From Planctomycetota bacterium (GTDB lineage Bacteria > Planctomycetota > UBA1135 > GCA-002686595), in the NCBI GenBank assembly GCA_016714045.1, contig JADJNY010000015.1, positions 248,001-312,000 of the forward strand: a stretch of 64,000 nucleotides of DNA, given 5' to 3'. Below, piece after piece: positions 47,563-57,382 of this stretch. The notes under the pieces were generated by a model, which made no database searches, had not been told where the DNA came from, and saw nothing but the letters and a program-made list of their open reading frames with translations. The position numbers were made by a program, and so were the translations under genes. Every line of letters begins with the position of its first letter. Positions within the stretch are counted from its first letter, which is position 1.

Positions 47563-48165
47563 ATGGACGACGAGAACCAGCAGCCCCGAGAACCCGACTC
47601 CACCGAGCTCACCGAACGCGCACTGCGCAGTGGCGACTCGACGGCGCTCGCGGAGCTCTACACCCGCACGCTGCCGGCCCTGCTCGCCTGGATCCGCATC
47701 CAACGGAGCGGCGGCATGGCGCTCCGCATCGAGCCCGACGACTTCGTGCAGGAGGTCTGGATCCGCCTGCTCGAGAACCGGGCCGCGCACGACCCCGCGA
47801 AGGGCTCGTTCCAGGGGTGGATGTTCGGCTTCGCGAAGCGCGTCTGGATGGAGGTCTCGAACCCGGCGCGCAAGGCGCACCGCGCGCTCCCGGTCGGCAA
47901 GGAGACGGCGATCCATCGCGCGCCGGACTCGATCACAAGCGTTTCGCGCGCGCTGATGCGCGACGAGACGATCCAGAAGCTGAACGAGTACGTCGCGACG
48001 CTGGAGGAGCTCGACCGCGGCGTGGTCGTGCACTATGGCCTGGAGCAGATGTCGTGCGCCCAGGTCGGCCAGCGCCTCGGGATCAGCGAGGACCTCGTGT
48101 CGAAGCGCTGGCAACGGCTCGTGCAGCGAATGCGTGATTCGGGTTTCGGGCGGTACTTCGCCTAG
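47563..48165 (+). CDS. ECF-like RNA polymerase sigma factor (planctomycete kinase-linked type)
   Basis: 200 residues from ATG 47563. Region 2 is seen in 'TALAELYTRTLPALLAWIRI' and 'IEPDDFVQEVWIRLLEN', with the core-binding 'DDFVQEVW' and the following helix 'FQGWMFGFAKRVWMEV'. Region 4 is 'LEELDRGVVVHYGLEQMSC' with the helix-turn-helix 'VGQRLGISEDLVSKRWQRLV'. No anti-sigma gene is adjacent; instead, the kinase lies divergently 250 bp away, as in sigma factors regulated by Ser/Thr kinases. The secreted FG-GAP protein gene follows 175 bp downstream and may be a target. Confidence 0.88.
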   Translation: MDDENQQPREPDSTELTERALRSGDSTALAELYTRTLPALLAWIRIQRSGGMALRIEPDDFVQEVWIRLLENRAAHDPAKGSFQGWMFGFAKRVWMEVSNPARKAHRALPVGKETAIHRAPDSITSVSRALMRDETIQKLNEYVATLEELDRGVVVHYGLEQMSCAQVGQRLGISEDLVSKRWQRLVQRMRDSGFGRYFA

Positions 48166-48340
48166 CCCGCGGGTCCGCGCGGCGGTTTCCCGGCCTGGGC
48201 GGGCAAGGCGCGCGTCCCGGGCGAGGACCATCGGCGAGACGGCGAGCGAGAAACTCCTGGTCGGCCGTCCGCTCCGTTGCGGTGCCGGCAAGTCGCCACC
48301 GCGTCCGCCCCGAACCCGCGCGGACCGGAAAGAGCCGCTC

Positions 48341-51300
48341 ATGTCCCTCCGCCGCCGTCCCCATGCTGCGTCCCGCTTCCTCGCCGTCACCGCGCTCGTC
48401 GGCCCCGCCTTCGCCGGCGTCGACTTCTTTCCGCGCGTCGACGTCTCCATGCCCTCGACGCGTCCCAACGCGCTCGTGGCGTTCGACATGGACGCCGACG
48501 GAGACGTCGACCTCGCGACGGCCAACTTCTCGGCCGCTTCGGTCTCGTTGCTGCGAAACGACGGCGCGGGCGGGTTCGTCGTCTCGGGGACGGTCGCGGT
48601 CGGCACGAACCCCGTCTCGCTCGACTCGGGCGACCTCGATGGCGACGGCGACGTGGACCTGGTCGTGGCGCTCTACACGCTCCCCGGAAGCCTCGTCGTG
48701 CTCGGCAACAACGGGTTGGGGACGTTCGTGGTCGCAGGCTCGCTCACCGGCGTGAACCGGCCTGCGGACGTGGTCATCGGGCAGTTCGCACCTGGCGCCG
48801 CGCTCGACATCGCCGCGGCCAATCAAGGCGGCCAGCAGTGCTCGGGGTCCGTCACGGTGCACCCGGGCCTCGGCGGCCTCGTGTTCGGAGCACCGACGAC
48901 CTACGCCGTGGGCTGCACGCCTTGGCAGATCACCGCCGCGCAGATGGACAACTCGAACGGCGTCGACCTCGCGGTTACGAACGACCAGTCGTCGAGCGTC
49001 TCCATCCTCGCCTCGAACTCGGGCGGCACGTTCCAACCGGCGCTCGCCGTGGCGACACCCGGCGTCCCGAACGGCATCGCGGCGCGCGACATGGACCTCG
49101 ACGGGCGCGTCGATCTCGTGCTCGGACATCGCGCTGGGACGTCCGCCACCGTGATGTGGAACAACGGCGCGCTGAGCTTCACATCGGCGAGCTTCCCCGC
49201 GGGCTTCGGCCCCAGCGCCGTGGCCGCCGACCTGCTCGGCTGCGACGGATTGCCCGACATCGTCGTGGCGAACGACATCAACTCGACGACGGCGACGGTG
49301 ACGGTGCTCGAGGGTCTCGGCGCGCGCGCGTTCGCCGCCGGCGTGACCTTCACCGTCGACGGGGACCCGCGGTCGATCGTCGTCGCGTCCCTCGACGCCT
49401 CGCCGCACAAGGACATCGCCACGGCGAACACGAACGAGAGCTCGGTGAGCATCCTTCGCGCGAACTCGTCGGGCTCGGGCCCGACGATCACGCAGCAACC
49501 GCCCGCGAGCTGGACGAACTGCAACGGGGTCTGGATCACGCTCAGCGTCGCGGCGACGGGCGCGGGGACCCTGAGCTACCAGTGGTACAAGAACGGTGTG
49601 CCGATCGGCGGCGCGACGGGCAGCACCTTGACCGTGCCGGCGCCGGGGCCGGGGGATTCGGGCGCGTACCACTGCCAGGTCTCGAACCCTTGCGGCACCA
49701 CCGCGAGCAATACGTGCGTCGTGACGGTCGGCGGCGGTCCGACGATCACACAGCAGCCCGCGAACACGACCGTGTGCACGGGCGCGTCGACCTCGCTCTC
49801 CGTCACGGCGACGAGCCTCGCGGCCTTTCCGATCACGAGCTACCAGTGGGTCAAGGCCGGCTCGGGGCCCTTGACCAACACCGGCCCCTACAGCGGGGTG
49901 AACACGCCCACGTTGACGATCGCGCCCGCGTCCGCGGGGACGGCCGGCGCCTACTTCGTGACGGTCGCGAACGGGTGCAACTTCGCGAACAGCTCTGTCG
50001 CGATCCTCACGGTCGCCCCGTTCACGGCGCCGACGTCCGCGACCGCGACGCCCGCGACGGTCTGCGCCAACGCGGGCGGAACGATCCAGCTCGTCGCGAC
50101 GGGCGGCGCCGGCGAAGCGCTGCGTTGGCGCCGGGACTCCTGCTCGGGACCGCTCGTGGGGACCGGGACGCCGCTCACGATCGCGGCGCCGGCCGCGGAC
50201 ACGGTCTACTACGCGAGCTGGGAGTCGACGAACTGTGGAGCGACGGCTTGCGCGAGCGCGAGCGTGACCGTGCTCCCGGCGCCGGCCAACGATGCCTGCG
50301 CGAACGCCGCGGTGATCGGCCTCGGCACGACGCCCTACGACACACGCTGCGCGACCGACGGCGGACCCGCGGGGTGCTCGATCGTGAAGGGCGTCTTCCA
50401 CGCGTACTCGATGTCGGTCTGCGGGACGCTGCAGGTGCTCGCCAACGGCACCACCGCCGGCTACGCGCCCGCGTTCTCGATCCACCGCGACGGTTGCTCC
50501 GGTCCCTCGCTCGCGTGCTCGGTGAACGGGGTCGCCACGGTCTCCGTCGAGGCGGGCGCGCAGCTCCTGATCCACACGGGCTCGACGGACGGTTCGACGG
50601 GTGCGGGACAGCTCGTGCTCGCGCTCACGCCGCTCGTCGGGCTGTCGAACGACGAATCCACGGGCGCCGTTCCGATCCCGAGCGGGCTCGGCGTCCAGGT
50701 CATGGCCTTCGACTCGACCTGCGCGACGGACAGCGCCGCCGCCGGCTGCCCCGTGAGGAAGGACGCGTGGTTCCGCTACGAGTCGGTCCTGTGCACCGAC
50801 GTCACGCTGACCGTGTCAGGTGCGGCGTTCCCCGCGATGCTCGCGGTGCACGACACCATCGATGGCACCTTGACGGCTTGCGGAGTGAGCCCGCTCGCGT
50901 TCCAGGCGCAGTCCGGTCGCGCCTACGACGTCCGCGTAGGCTCTTCGCAGGCCCTCGGCGGGCCGGGGACGCTCGTTGCGAGCTCGGCGACGTGCGGGAG
51001 CTGCTCGAGCTGCCCGCCGAACTCGACTCCAGAACGCATCCAGGTCTACGTGCTCACCGGCGACGCGAATGGCACCCCGTGGGCCTGGTCGCTGCAGTCG
51101 AGCGTCTTCTGCGGGATCACGCAGTTCCACGTCCCCGGGGTCGCCTCGGGTACCGCGTGCGACGTCGCCGCGCGCTTCCGCGACAGCATCAACGGCTCCG
51201 GCTGCGGGACGGGCTCGCTCACGGCGACGTCGGGCTGCCTGCCGGCCGTCGGCACGACGCCGGTCCGTGGCACGCTCACGATCCGCATGGGCGGCGGACA

Positions 51301-51991
51301 GCCGTTCGACCTGCGCGTAGGACCGGAGGGCGCGGTGCCGAGCTGTCTCGTCTCGTCCTTCGGCAACACCTGCACGATCAACCCGACGATCCAGCAGGTC
51401 GCGTTCGCAGGCCAGGACTGCAACGGCAACGGCGTCGACGACGTGATCGACGTGGCGGACAACACGAGCTTCGACCTCGACGGCGACTTCGTGCCCGACG
51501 AGTGCGCGCTCCCGGCGCGCTTCTGCTCGGGAGATGGATCGGCGACGCCGTGCCCGTGCGGAAACTCGGGCGCGCCCGGGAACGGGTGCAACAATTCGCT
51601 GGGCGTCGGCGGCGCGCGGCTCGACGCGTACGGGGTCGCGCGGCTGACGAACGACACGCTGCGTCTCGACCTCACTGGCGTGCCCGCGGTCGCCTCCGTC
51701 CTGTACTTCCAGGGTACGGCCCGGGAGAACGGCGGCGCGGGCACGGTCCTTGGCGACGGCCTCCTGTGCACGTCGGGCGCGCTCATCCGCCTTGGGGCGC
51801 GCAACGCGAACGGCGGAACGAGCTCCTTCGGCTTCGGCGTCGGCGCCGATCCGCTGATCTCCGTGCGCGGGCAGATCCCGGGGGGAGGCGCGACCCGCAG
51901 TTATCAGGCGTGGTACCGCAACGCGGCGAACTTCTGCACGCCGTCGACTTTCAACCTGTCCAACGGGCTCGAGCTCGTGTGGGCGCCTTGA
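48341..51991 (+). CDS. Secreted FG-GAP/VCBS protein with Ig-like domains and shared C-terminal module
   Basis: 1216 residues from ATG 48341. A signal peptide ends near 'PAFAGVDFFPRVD'. Residues 30-380 carry several FG-GAP/VCBS repeats with Asp-rich calcium-binding turns ('DMDADGDVDLATANF', 'DLDGDGDVDLVVAL', 'DMDLDGRVDLVLGH'). Two Ig-like domains follow ('TLSYQWYKNGVPIGG', 'ITSYQWVKAGSGPLT'), then a third beta domain and two 'NDAC' or 'NDES' domains ('NDACANAAVIGLGTTPYDT', 'KDAWFRYESVLCTDVTLTVS'). The end is the shared module ('FCSGDGSATPCPCGNSG' ... 'NGLELVWAP'). Likely a surface or extracellular adhesion/binding protein. It starts the same-strand run downstream of the sigma factor. Confidence 0.85.
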   Translation: MSLRRRPHAASRFLAVTALVGPAFAGVDFFPRVDVSMPSTRPNALVAFDMDADGDVDLATANFSAASVSLLRNDGAGGFVVSGTVAVGTNPVSLDSGDLDGDGDVDLVVALYTLPGSLVVLGNNGLGTFVVAGSLTGVNRPADVVIGQFAPGAALDIAAANQGGQQCSGSVTVHPGLGGLVFGAPTTYAVGCTPWQITAAQMDNSNGVDLAVTNDQSSSVSILASNSGGTFQPALAVATPGVPNGIAARDMDLDGRVDLVLGHRAGTSATVMWNNGALSFTSASFPAGFGPSAVAADLLGCDGLPDIVVANDINSTTATVTVLEGLGARAFAAGVTFTVDGDPRSIVVASLDASPHKDIATANTNESSVSILRANSSGSGPTITQQPPASWTNCNGVWITLSVAATGAGTLSYQWYKNGVPIGGATGSTLTVPAPGPGDSGAYHCQVSNPCGTTASNTCVVTVGGGPTITQQPANTTVCTGASTSLSVTATSLAAFPITSYQWVKAGSGPLTNTGPYSGVNTPTLTIAPASAGTAGAYFVTVANGCNFANSSVAILTVAPFTAPTSATATPATVCANAGGTIQLVATGGAGEALRWRRDSCSGPLVGTGTPLTIAAPAADTVYYASWESTNCGATACASASVTVLPAPANDACANAAVIGLGTTPYDTRCATDGGPAGCSIVKGVFHAYSMSVCGTLQVLANGTTAGYAPAFSIHRDGCSGPSLACSVNGVATVSVEAGAQLLIHTGSTDGSTGAGQLVLALTPLVGLSNDESTGAVPIPSGLGVQVMAFDSTCATDSAAAGCPVRKDAWFRYESVLCTDVTLTVSGAAFPAMLAVHDTIDGTLTACGVSPLAFQAQSGRAYDVRVGSSQALGGPGTLVASSATCGSCSSCPPNSTPERIQVYVLTGDANGTPWAWSLQSSVFCGITQFHVPGVASGTACDVAARFRDSINGSGCGTGSLTATSGCLPAVGTTPVRGTLTIRMGGGQPFDLRVGPEGAVPSCLVSSFGNTCTINPTIQQVAFAGQDCNGNGVDDVIDVADNTSFDLDGDFVPDECALPARFCSGDGSATPCPCGNSGAPGNGCNNSLGVGGARLDAYGVARLTNDTLRLDLTGVPAVASVLYFQGTARENGGAGTVLGDGLLCTSGALIRLGARNANGGTSSFGFGVGADPLISVRGQIPGGGATRSYQAWYRNAANFCTPSTFNLSNGLELVWAP

Positions 51992-52195
51992 AGTGAGAGG
52001 AGCCGTCGACCGCCGTCGACGGCTCCTGAGCCTCATGGCACGCGCGGGCCGCGGGGAGCGTTCGGAGCCGGGTTGGACGCGTCCAGCCCGGCTCCGAAGG
52101 CGCTCGAGGGGAGGCGGCGGCCGTGCGCGGAAGAAACCAGATCGTCGTCCGGACGGGCGGGAGCGCTGCAAGAGCCGGCCAAGGAGACCCTGAAC

Positions 52196-55100
52196 ATGAA
52201 CCACTACCGAATGCCCCGTTGGATCTGGAACGTCCTCTCGATCGTCCTCCTGCTCGGCTCCACGCACGCCGACGTCGGCAACGTCTGGGTCGTGAGCAAG
52301 ACCGACACCTCGATCACGATCGATTGGAACGTGACCGACTCCGACCACCCCGAGTGCTCGCCGCCCTTCTACCAGGTGTGTTGGAAGGAGTCGGGCACGC
52401 TCGCGATCGTCTGCAATCAGAACTCGGCGACGATGACCACGCACCCCTACACGATCACCGGGCTCGACTGCGGCACCGAGTACAAGATCAAGGTGCACGC
52501 AAACACCTGGCGCAAGAACTGGCGGGGGAAGCTCGTCGACAAGGACATGCGCGAGGTGCAGACGATCAAGGTCGAGACGAAGCCCTGTTACGTCATCACC
52601 GGCCATGGATCCTGTTACTCGACCGACGCACAGCAGACGTCGATCGACATCGAAATCGATTGGAGCGTTCCGAGCGACTTCGCGTTCGCACGCCTCGGCT
52701 ACAAGAAGCACTCGAAGGTCCTCTTGGACATCAAGAAGAAGACCGGTGACCGCGGGACGAACATCGCCAACTACTCCCCGAACAGCACTCGCGGGATCAT
52801 CCAGTTCGCTCCCGTGCTCGGCACGAACGTCGTCCACGTCACCGGGCTCGAGGAGTGCACGAAGTACGACTTCCACGCCTTCGGCTTCTCGAGCAGCCCG
52901 CAGCACGATCCCGGCACCTACATCGGCGGCGAGACGGTCAAGACGCTCGGTGACTGCGGCGGAGGCGTGTTTGGCCTCGGCGCGTTCCTCCAGCGACACA
53001 GCGCGGAGTCGATCCATTCCTATCTCGCCGCGATCGAGGCCTTCTACGGTCCTTCGTTCACCTCCGCGCGAAGCACGAGCGGCGTGATCGTGCTCCCCGA
53101 CCGCCTCCTCGCGATCGACCACGTCGCCGGCGCGTCGACGATGACCGTGAGCACGCTCGAGTCCCGCCGCAAGACCCAGATGCGCCGCCTCGCGGCGACC
53201 GTTCTTCCCTGCGCGCCGAGCGCGGCGACGATGCGCGCCGCGGACATGGGCTCCAACCGCTTCGCGCTCGTCCGCGGCGATGCGAGCTTCGCGGTTCTCG
53301 ACGTCGCGAACCCCCTCGCTCCGGCGATCGTCGGCACGTGCACGCTCCCCGGCCCAGCGGTGGACGTCGTCGTGCGTGGCAGCGTCGCGTTCGCCGCGTG
53401 CAGGAACGCGGGCCTTGCGGTGATCTCGCTCGCGAACCCCGCCTCACCGGCGCTCCTGTCGACGATCCAGGCGATCGGCGAAGTGACCGACGCGGAAGCG
53501 TCCGGCAACTCGCTGTTCGTCGCGAGCCGCGACATCGGCGTCCTCGGCTTCGACATCTCGAACCCGATCGCGCCCAACTTCACCCTGCTGTACTCGCCCG
53601 GCTACGTCTCGAACGCGGAGCAGCTCACGACCGACGGCACCCGCGTGTTCGTCGCGAACTCCGCCGGTCTCGAGGTCCTCGACGCGACGACGCTCGCGTT
53701 CCTCGGCCGGCGCGTCGGGGTGAGCGGCGTGAAGGAGGTCAAGTACGGCGGAACGATGTGCTGGCTCCTCGGCACGATGCAGGACGGACCGTCGGTCTAC
53801 AGCGGCGTGCACTGCGTCGACGTGAGCAGCCCGGCGAACATCGTGCGCCGCTCCACCTTCGATCCGGCGCAGAGCGCTCCCGGCGGCACGGTGCTCGGGA
53901 TCGGCGGCATGGGGCAGGACGGAGTGGAGTTCGTCTGCCTCGGTGCCGGCGGCGCGTCGGCGCTGGACCCGCGCCACCCCGACGCGCTCCAGGAGATCGG
54001 TCGCTGGGCGCCCGGCTCCTCGCCCCTGCTCGCCCACCTCGCTGCGCTCGACCCGTCCTTCGCGACGGCCCTCCAGGTCGAGAACGAGGAAGGCGTGAAC
54101 GGAATCTGGATGGAGGACATGTGGGAGGTCTTCTTCACGATCCATCGCGACACGTTCGACGCGTGGCAGTCCGAACCCGCGCTCGCGGCGGCCGGACTCG
54201 ACCTCGCGACCTTCGTCCAGACGCACTTCCCGTCGGAGTGGACCGAGTACCAGCAGGAGATCGACCCCACCGGCCACATCGGCTTCAACATCGACCTCGG
54301 CTCGTCGAACGCTCCGCCCTCCGCGAGTTACGACGGCGCGATCCACCGCGCGGGAACGTGGAGCTCGGTCGGCGCGCCGTGGAACGCGACGCTCACCGAC
54401 CCGGAAGGCCGCGCCTCGATCATGGTCGCGAGCAGCACGAACTCGGTCGAGGGCGCCTTCGCCTCGCCGCTGCTCGACGGTGACGACGAGAAGCTCTACG
54501 AAGACGGCCAGTCGATCGGCGGACCGGGTAGCAGCGTGACGTGGACGTTCTCGAACCTCGTCCCGGGCTCGTACCGCGTCACGACCTACGCGTGGAATCC
54601 GAACGACTCGGGCGCGAGCGTCTCGATCGACGTCGCGGGCTCGGCGCAGGGCGCGGTCGCGTGCGGCGGCACGTGGCTCGGCCAGCCGATCCCGGGCACG
54701 TCGCACGTCGTGCACGACGTGCAGCTCGCGGGCACCACGATGACTTTGACCGCGACTACGCTCTCCGGCACGGGCTTCCTCGACGGCTTCCAGCTCGTGC
54801 GTCTCCCCGACACGAGCACGTTCACGAGCTTCTGCGCCGGGGACGGCTCGGGGACGCCCTGTCCGTGCGCGAACAACGGCCTCGACGGACACGGCTGCGC
54901 GAACTCGTCCTTCGCGAGCGGTGCGTTGCTCGACGGCACCGGCATCGCGAGTGTCTCGGCCGACACCGTCCAGCTCCAGGCGTCGAGCATGACGGGCGCC
55001 ACGTGCGTGTTCTTCCAGGGCACGAGCGACATGGCTCCGGTCGTCGTCGGGGACGGCCTTGGCTGCGTCACGGGTTCGGTGATCCGACTGGGCACGAAGA

Positions 55101-55285
55101 GCGTCGTCGCCGGGACGAGCGCCTTCCCGCAAGGCGGCGATCCCCTCGTCAGCGTGCGCGGCCAGATCCCGCCCTCCGGCGCGACGCGCTACTACCAGTG
55201 CTTCTACCGCAACGCCGCGGCCGGCTTCTGTCCGCCGGGGACGAGCAACCGCACCAACGGGCTCGTGATCACCTGGGCGCCGTAG
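52196..55285 (+). CDS. Secreted FN3/LVIVD-repeat protein with shared C-terminal module
   Basis: 1029 residues from ATG 52196; AAGGAG lies ten bases upstream, and a signal peptide follows ('WNVLSIVLLLGSTHADVG'). Two fibronectin type III-like domains (about 25-125 and 130-270) include 'DTSITIDWNVTDSDHPECSP' and 'TNVVHVTGLEECTKYDFHAF'. Residues about 290-560 have LVIVD-type beta-propeller repeats ('FAVLDVANPLAPAIVGTCT', 'LAVISLANPASPALLSTI'). A further beta domain ('SVTWTFSNLVPGSYRVTTYA') precedes the shared 155-residue ending ('FCAGDGSGTPCPCANNG' ... 'NGLVITWAP'). Function unknown; probably surface-exposed or released. An intrinsic terminator follows. Confidence 0.82.
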   Translation: MNHYRMPRWIWNVLSIVLLLGSTHADVGNVWVVSKTDTSITIDWNVTDSDHPECSPPFYQVCWKESGTLAIVCNQNSATMTTHPYTITGLDCGTEYKIKVHANTWRKNWRGKLVDKDMREVQTIKVETKPCYVITGHGSCYSTDAQQTSIDIEIDWSVPSDFAFARLGYKKHSKVLLDIKKKTGDRGTNIANYSPNSTRGIIQFAPVLGTNVVHVTGLEECTKYDFHAFGFSSSPQHDPGTYIGGETVKTLGDCGGGVFGLGAFLQRHSAESIHSYLAAIEAFYGPSFTSARSTSGVIVLPDRLLAIDHVAGASTMTVSTLESRRKTQMRRLAATVLPCAPSAATMRAADMGSNRFALVRGDASFAVLDVANPLAPAIVGTCTLPGPAVDVVVRGSVAFAACRNAGLAVISLANPASPALLSTIQAIGEVTDAEASGNSLFVASRDIGVLGFDISNPIAPNFTLLYSPGYVSNAEQLTTDGTRVFVANSAGLEVLDATTLAFLGRRVGVSGVKEVKYGGTMCWLLGTMQDGPSVYSGVHCVDVSSPANIVRRSTFDPAQSAPGGTVLGIGGMGQDGVEFVCLGAGGASALDPRHPDALQEIGRWAPGSSPLLAHLAALDPSFATALQVENEEGVNGIWMEDMWEVFFTIHRDTFDAWQSEPALAAAGLDLATFVQTHFPSEWTEYQQEIDPTGHIGFNIDLGSSNAPPSASYDGAIHRAGTWSSVGAPWNATLTDPEGRASIMVASSTNSVEGAFASPLLDGDDEKLYEDGQSIGGPGSSVTWTFSNLVPGSYRVTTYAWNPNDSGASVSIDVAGSAQGAVACGGTWLGQPIPGTSHVVHDVQLAGTTMTLTATTLSGTGFLDGFQLVRLPDTSTFTSFCAGDGSGTPCPCANNGLDGHGCANSSFASGALLDGTGIASVSADTVQLQASSMTGATCVFFQGTSDMAPVVVGDGLGCVTGSVIRLGTKSVVAGTSAFPQGGDPLVSVRGQIPPSGATRYYQCFYRNAAAGFCPPGTSNRTNGLVITWAP

Positions 55286-55307
55286 GCACCCCGAGGGAAA
55301 CGAGGGA

Positions 55308-55348
55308 GCGGGGCCGGTCGCGTCGTTCGCGGCCGGCCCCGCGTTTTT
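55308..55348 (+). terminator. Intrinsic terminator after the FN3/LVIVD gene
   Basis: GCGGGGCCGG (55308-55317) pairs with CCGGCCCCGC (55333-55342), followed by GTTTTT. It begins 23 bp past the stop codon. Confidence 0.85.
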
Positions 55349-55419
55349 CTGGGTCGAAAGGCCCCCGGCGAGCGGCCCGCTCCATGCTCGCGGGCCCGCG
55401 ATCCGATACCTTCCGGCCC

Positions 55420-56616
55420 GTGCGCATCCTCTTCCTCTCCCAGCGCGTCCCCTACCCGCCCAACCGCGGCGACAAGATCACGACCTGGAGGCTCATCGAG
55501 CGCATGAAGCGCGAGCACGAGGTCGTCTCCGTCGCGTTCGCTCACGACGAGAAGGACCTGCAAGCCGCGCGCGAGCTCACCGCGATGGGCGTCGCGTGCC
55601 ACGCGTTCCCCTACCACGACCGCGCGGCGAAGCTCCGCTCGCTCCCGCTGCTCGCGACATCGAAGCCGCTGACGCTCGGCGTCTACGGCTCCAAGCAGCT
55701 CCAAGCGGCCGTCGACCACCTGATCGCGTCGTGCGACATGGCGTACGCCTACTCGTCGTCGATGGGCGCGTTCCTCGAGAAGCACGCGGGCGTCCCGCGC
55801 GTCATGCACTTCGGCGAGCTCGACTCGGACAAGTGGCGCCAGTACTCGGAACGCACGTCGTTCCCGATGAGCTGGGTCTACCGCCGCGAGTGGAAGACGC
55901 TCTTCCGCTTCGAGGAGCGCGTCGCCCGCGCCTTCACGCAAAACGTCTTCTGCACGCCGCTCGAGGAGCGCATCTTCCAGGAGCGCATCCCCGGCGCGCC
56001 GTCGCTCGTCCTGCGCAACGGCGTCGACCTCGAGTACTTCCGGCCCAGCCCGAAGCCGCCCGAGCCCGGCCACATCGCCTTCACCGGCGTGATGAACTAC
56101 TACCCGAACGTCGACGGGTGCGTGTGGTTCGCGAAGGAGATCCTCCCGCTCGTCCGCCGCTCCGTCCCCGGCGCTCGCTTCACGATCGTCGGGGCGCATC
56201 CCGCGCCCGAGGTCCAGGCGCTCGCCTCGATCGACGGCGTCACGGTCACGGGCTTCGTCGACGACACGCGCACGTGGCTCCACAAGGCCCAGGTCTCCGT
56301 CGCGCCGCTGCGCATCGCGCGCGGCATCCAGAACAAGGTGCTCGAAGCGATGGCGCTCGGCCTCCCCGTCGTCGGAACGACGCCGGCGACGCAGGGCGTC
56401 GAGGGCGTCGCGGAGCGCGACTTCCTGGTCCGTGAGGACGCCGAGGGCTTCGCGCGAGCGGTGATCGAGCTGCTGCAGGACCCCACGCGCGCCGCCGAAC
56501 TCGGACGGCGCGGACGGCGCTTCGTCGAGGAGCAGTACGACTGGGAGGTCGTGTTCCGGCCGCTCGACGGGTTGCTCCAGTCGTGCGAGCGCCGACCCGC
56601 GCTGGCGCGTCGGTAG
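55420..56616 (+). CDS. XrtA/PEP-CTERM-type glycosyltransferase (TIGR03087-like)
   Basis: 398 residues from GTG 55420, giving 'RILFLSQRVPYPPNRGDKI', the stereotyped start of this GT4-type family; ATG 55384 would add twelve residues. The donor-binding half has 'GHIAFTGVMNYYPNVDGCVW' and 'APLRIARGIQNKVLEAMALG', the family's E-x7-E-type motif. Members transfer sugars during exopolysaccharide synthesis and are often encoded with exosortase A. No exosortase or PEP-CTERM protein is in the window. The final codons lie inside a 57-bp tandem repeat. Confidence 0.85.
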   Translation: MRILFLSQRVPYPPNRGDKITTWRLIERMKREHEVVSVAFAHDEKDLQAARELTAMGVACHAFPYHDRAAKLRSLPLLATSKPLTLGVYGSKQLQAAVDHLIASCDMAYAYSSSMGAFLEKHAGVPRVMHFGELDSDKWRQYSERTSFPMSWVYRREWKTLFRFEERVARAFTQNVFCTPLEERIFQERIPGAPSLVLRNGVDLEYFRPSPKPPEPGHIAFTGVMNYYPNVDGCVWFAKEILPLVRRSVPGARFTIVGAHPAPEVQALASIDGVTVTGFVDDTRTWLHKAQVSVAPLRIARGIQNKVLEAMALGLPVVGTTPATQGVEGVAERDFLVREDAEGFARAVIELLQDPTRAAELGRRGRRFVEEQYDWEVVFRPLDGLLQSCERRPALARR

Positions 56617-56770
56617 ACGTCGGCGCTCCTTGCTGCGGGCTCTGGGCCGGGAACCCCGCTGGCGCGTCGGTCGCCGGCCGCGCTCCTCTTGCGGGCTCGG
56701 GCCGGGGCCCTCGCGCTGGCGCGTTGGTCGTCGTCCGGGCTCCAACTGCCGACTTGGGCCGGGGATCCCG
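56600..56770. repeat. 57-bp tandem repeat, three copies, beginning inside a gene end
   Basis: CGCTGGCGCGT starts at 56600, 56657 and 56714. The first copy contains the last codons and the TAG stop of the glycosyltransferase; the other two are outside the gene. Copies are about 70-80 percent alike by eye. No gene was supported in the rest of the 374-bp gap to 56990. Confidence 0.75.
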
Positions 56771-56990
56771 GCGCGGGGACGAGGTCGGCGGGCAGGCCCT
56801 GGCCGGGCGGGACGATCCAGCGGATGAACAGCCGGGTGTCGCGCTCTTCGACACGGCCCCGGCGGGGCGACGGGTCCGCAGCGTTTGCGGTCGTTCGGGT
56901 GGGCTCGGACCGCTTCGAGGCCTCCGATTCCCCGCTTCCGAGCTCGCGGATTCCGGTCTCGGACCGGAAGGGTTGAGAAAAAGGACAACC

Positions 56991-57317
56991 GTGCGCCGCG
57001 CGGGACGTCGTGTCGGCGTGCAGCCCAGCGGTGCTCCCTCCCAGGACGCGACGAGGCCGGCCGCGGAGCGCTCCGGGGCTGCGCCGCCGAGTCACCGCGC
57101 TCAACCACGGATTGGGGCTTGGGCGCTGCTAGTACGCGATCTGTGGTGGTGGACCGCGCTCCTGGCTGCGGGGTGCTTGCTGCACGCCTGGCCGCCCGCG
57201 GAAGGCGAGCCCGAGCTGCTGCGCTGGTCCAGGACCGCCGCGGATCACCCGCTTCGCACGCTCGCCGCGCTCGGACTGCTGCGCGTCGCGGTGCGTCGGC
57301 GGAGCCCCACGGCCTAG
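56991..57317 (+). CDS. Small membrane protein
   Basis: 108 residues from GTG 56991, which has AAGGA five bases upstream. The first 45 residues are Arg/Pro/Ala-rich, then one strong hydrophobic segment 'DLWWWTALLAAGCLLHAW' and a weaker one 'LRTLAALGLLRVAV'. It ends at TAG 57315-57317, 65 bp before the next gene on the same strand. No family recognised; the support is the ribosome site and membrane pattern. Confidence 0.5.
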   Translation: MRRAGRRVGVQPSGAPSQDATRPAAERSGAAPPSHRAQPRIGAWALLVRDLWWWTALLAAGCLLHAWPPAEGEPELLRWSRTAADHPLRTLAALGLLRVAVRRRSPTA

Positions 57318-57382
57318 GAAGAACCCTAACAAGCGAGTATCGTGAGGTGCTCCGCCCCCCAGGCGGGAGACCCGAGGAGAGC

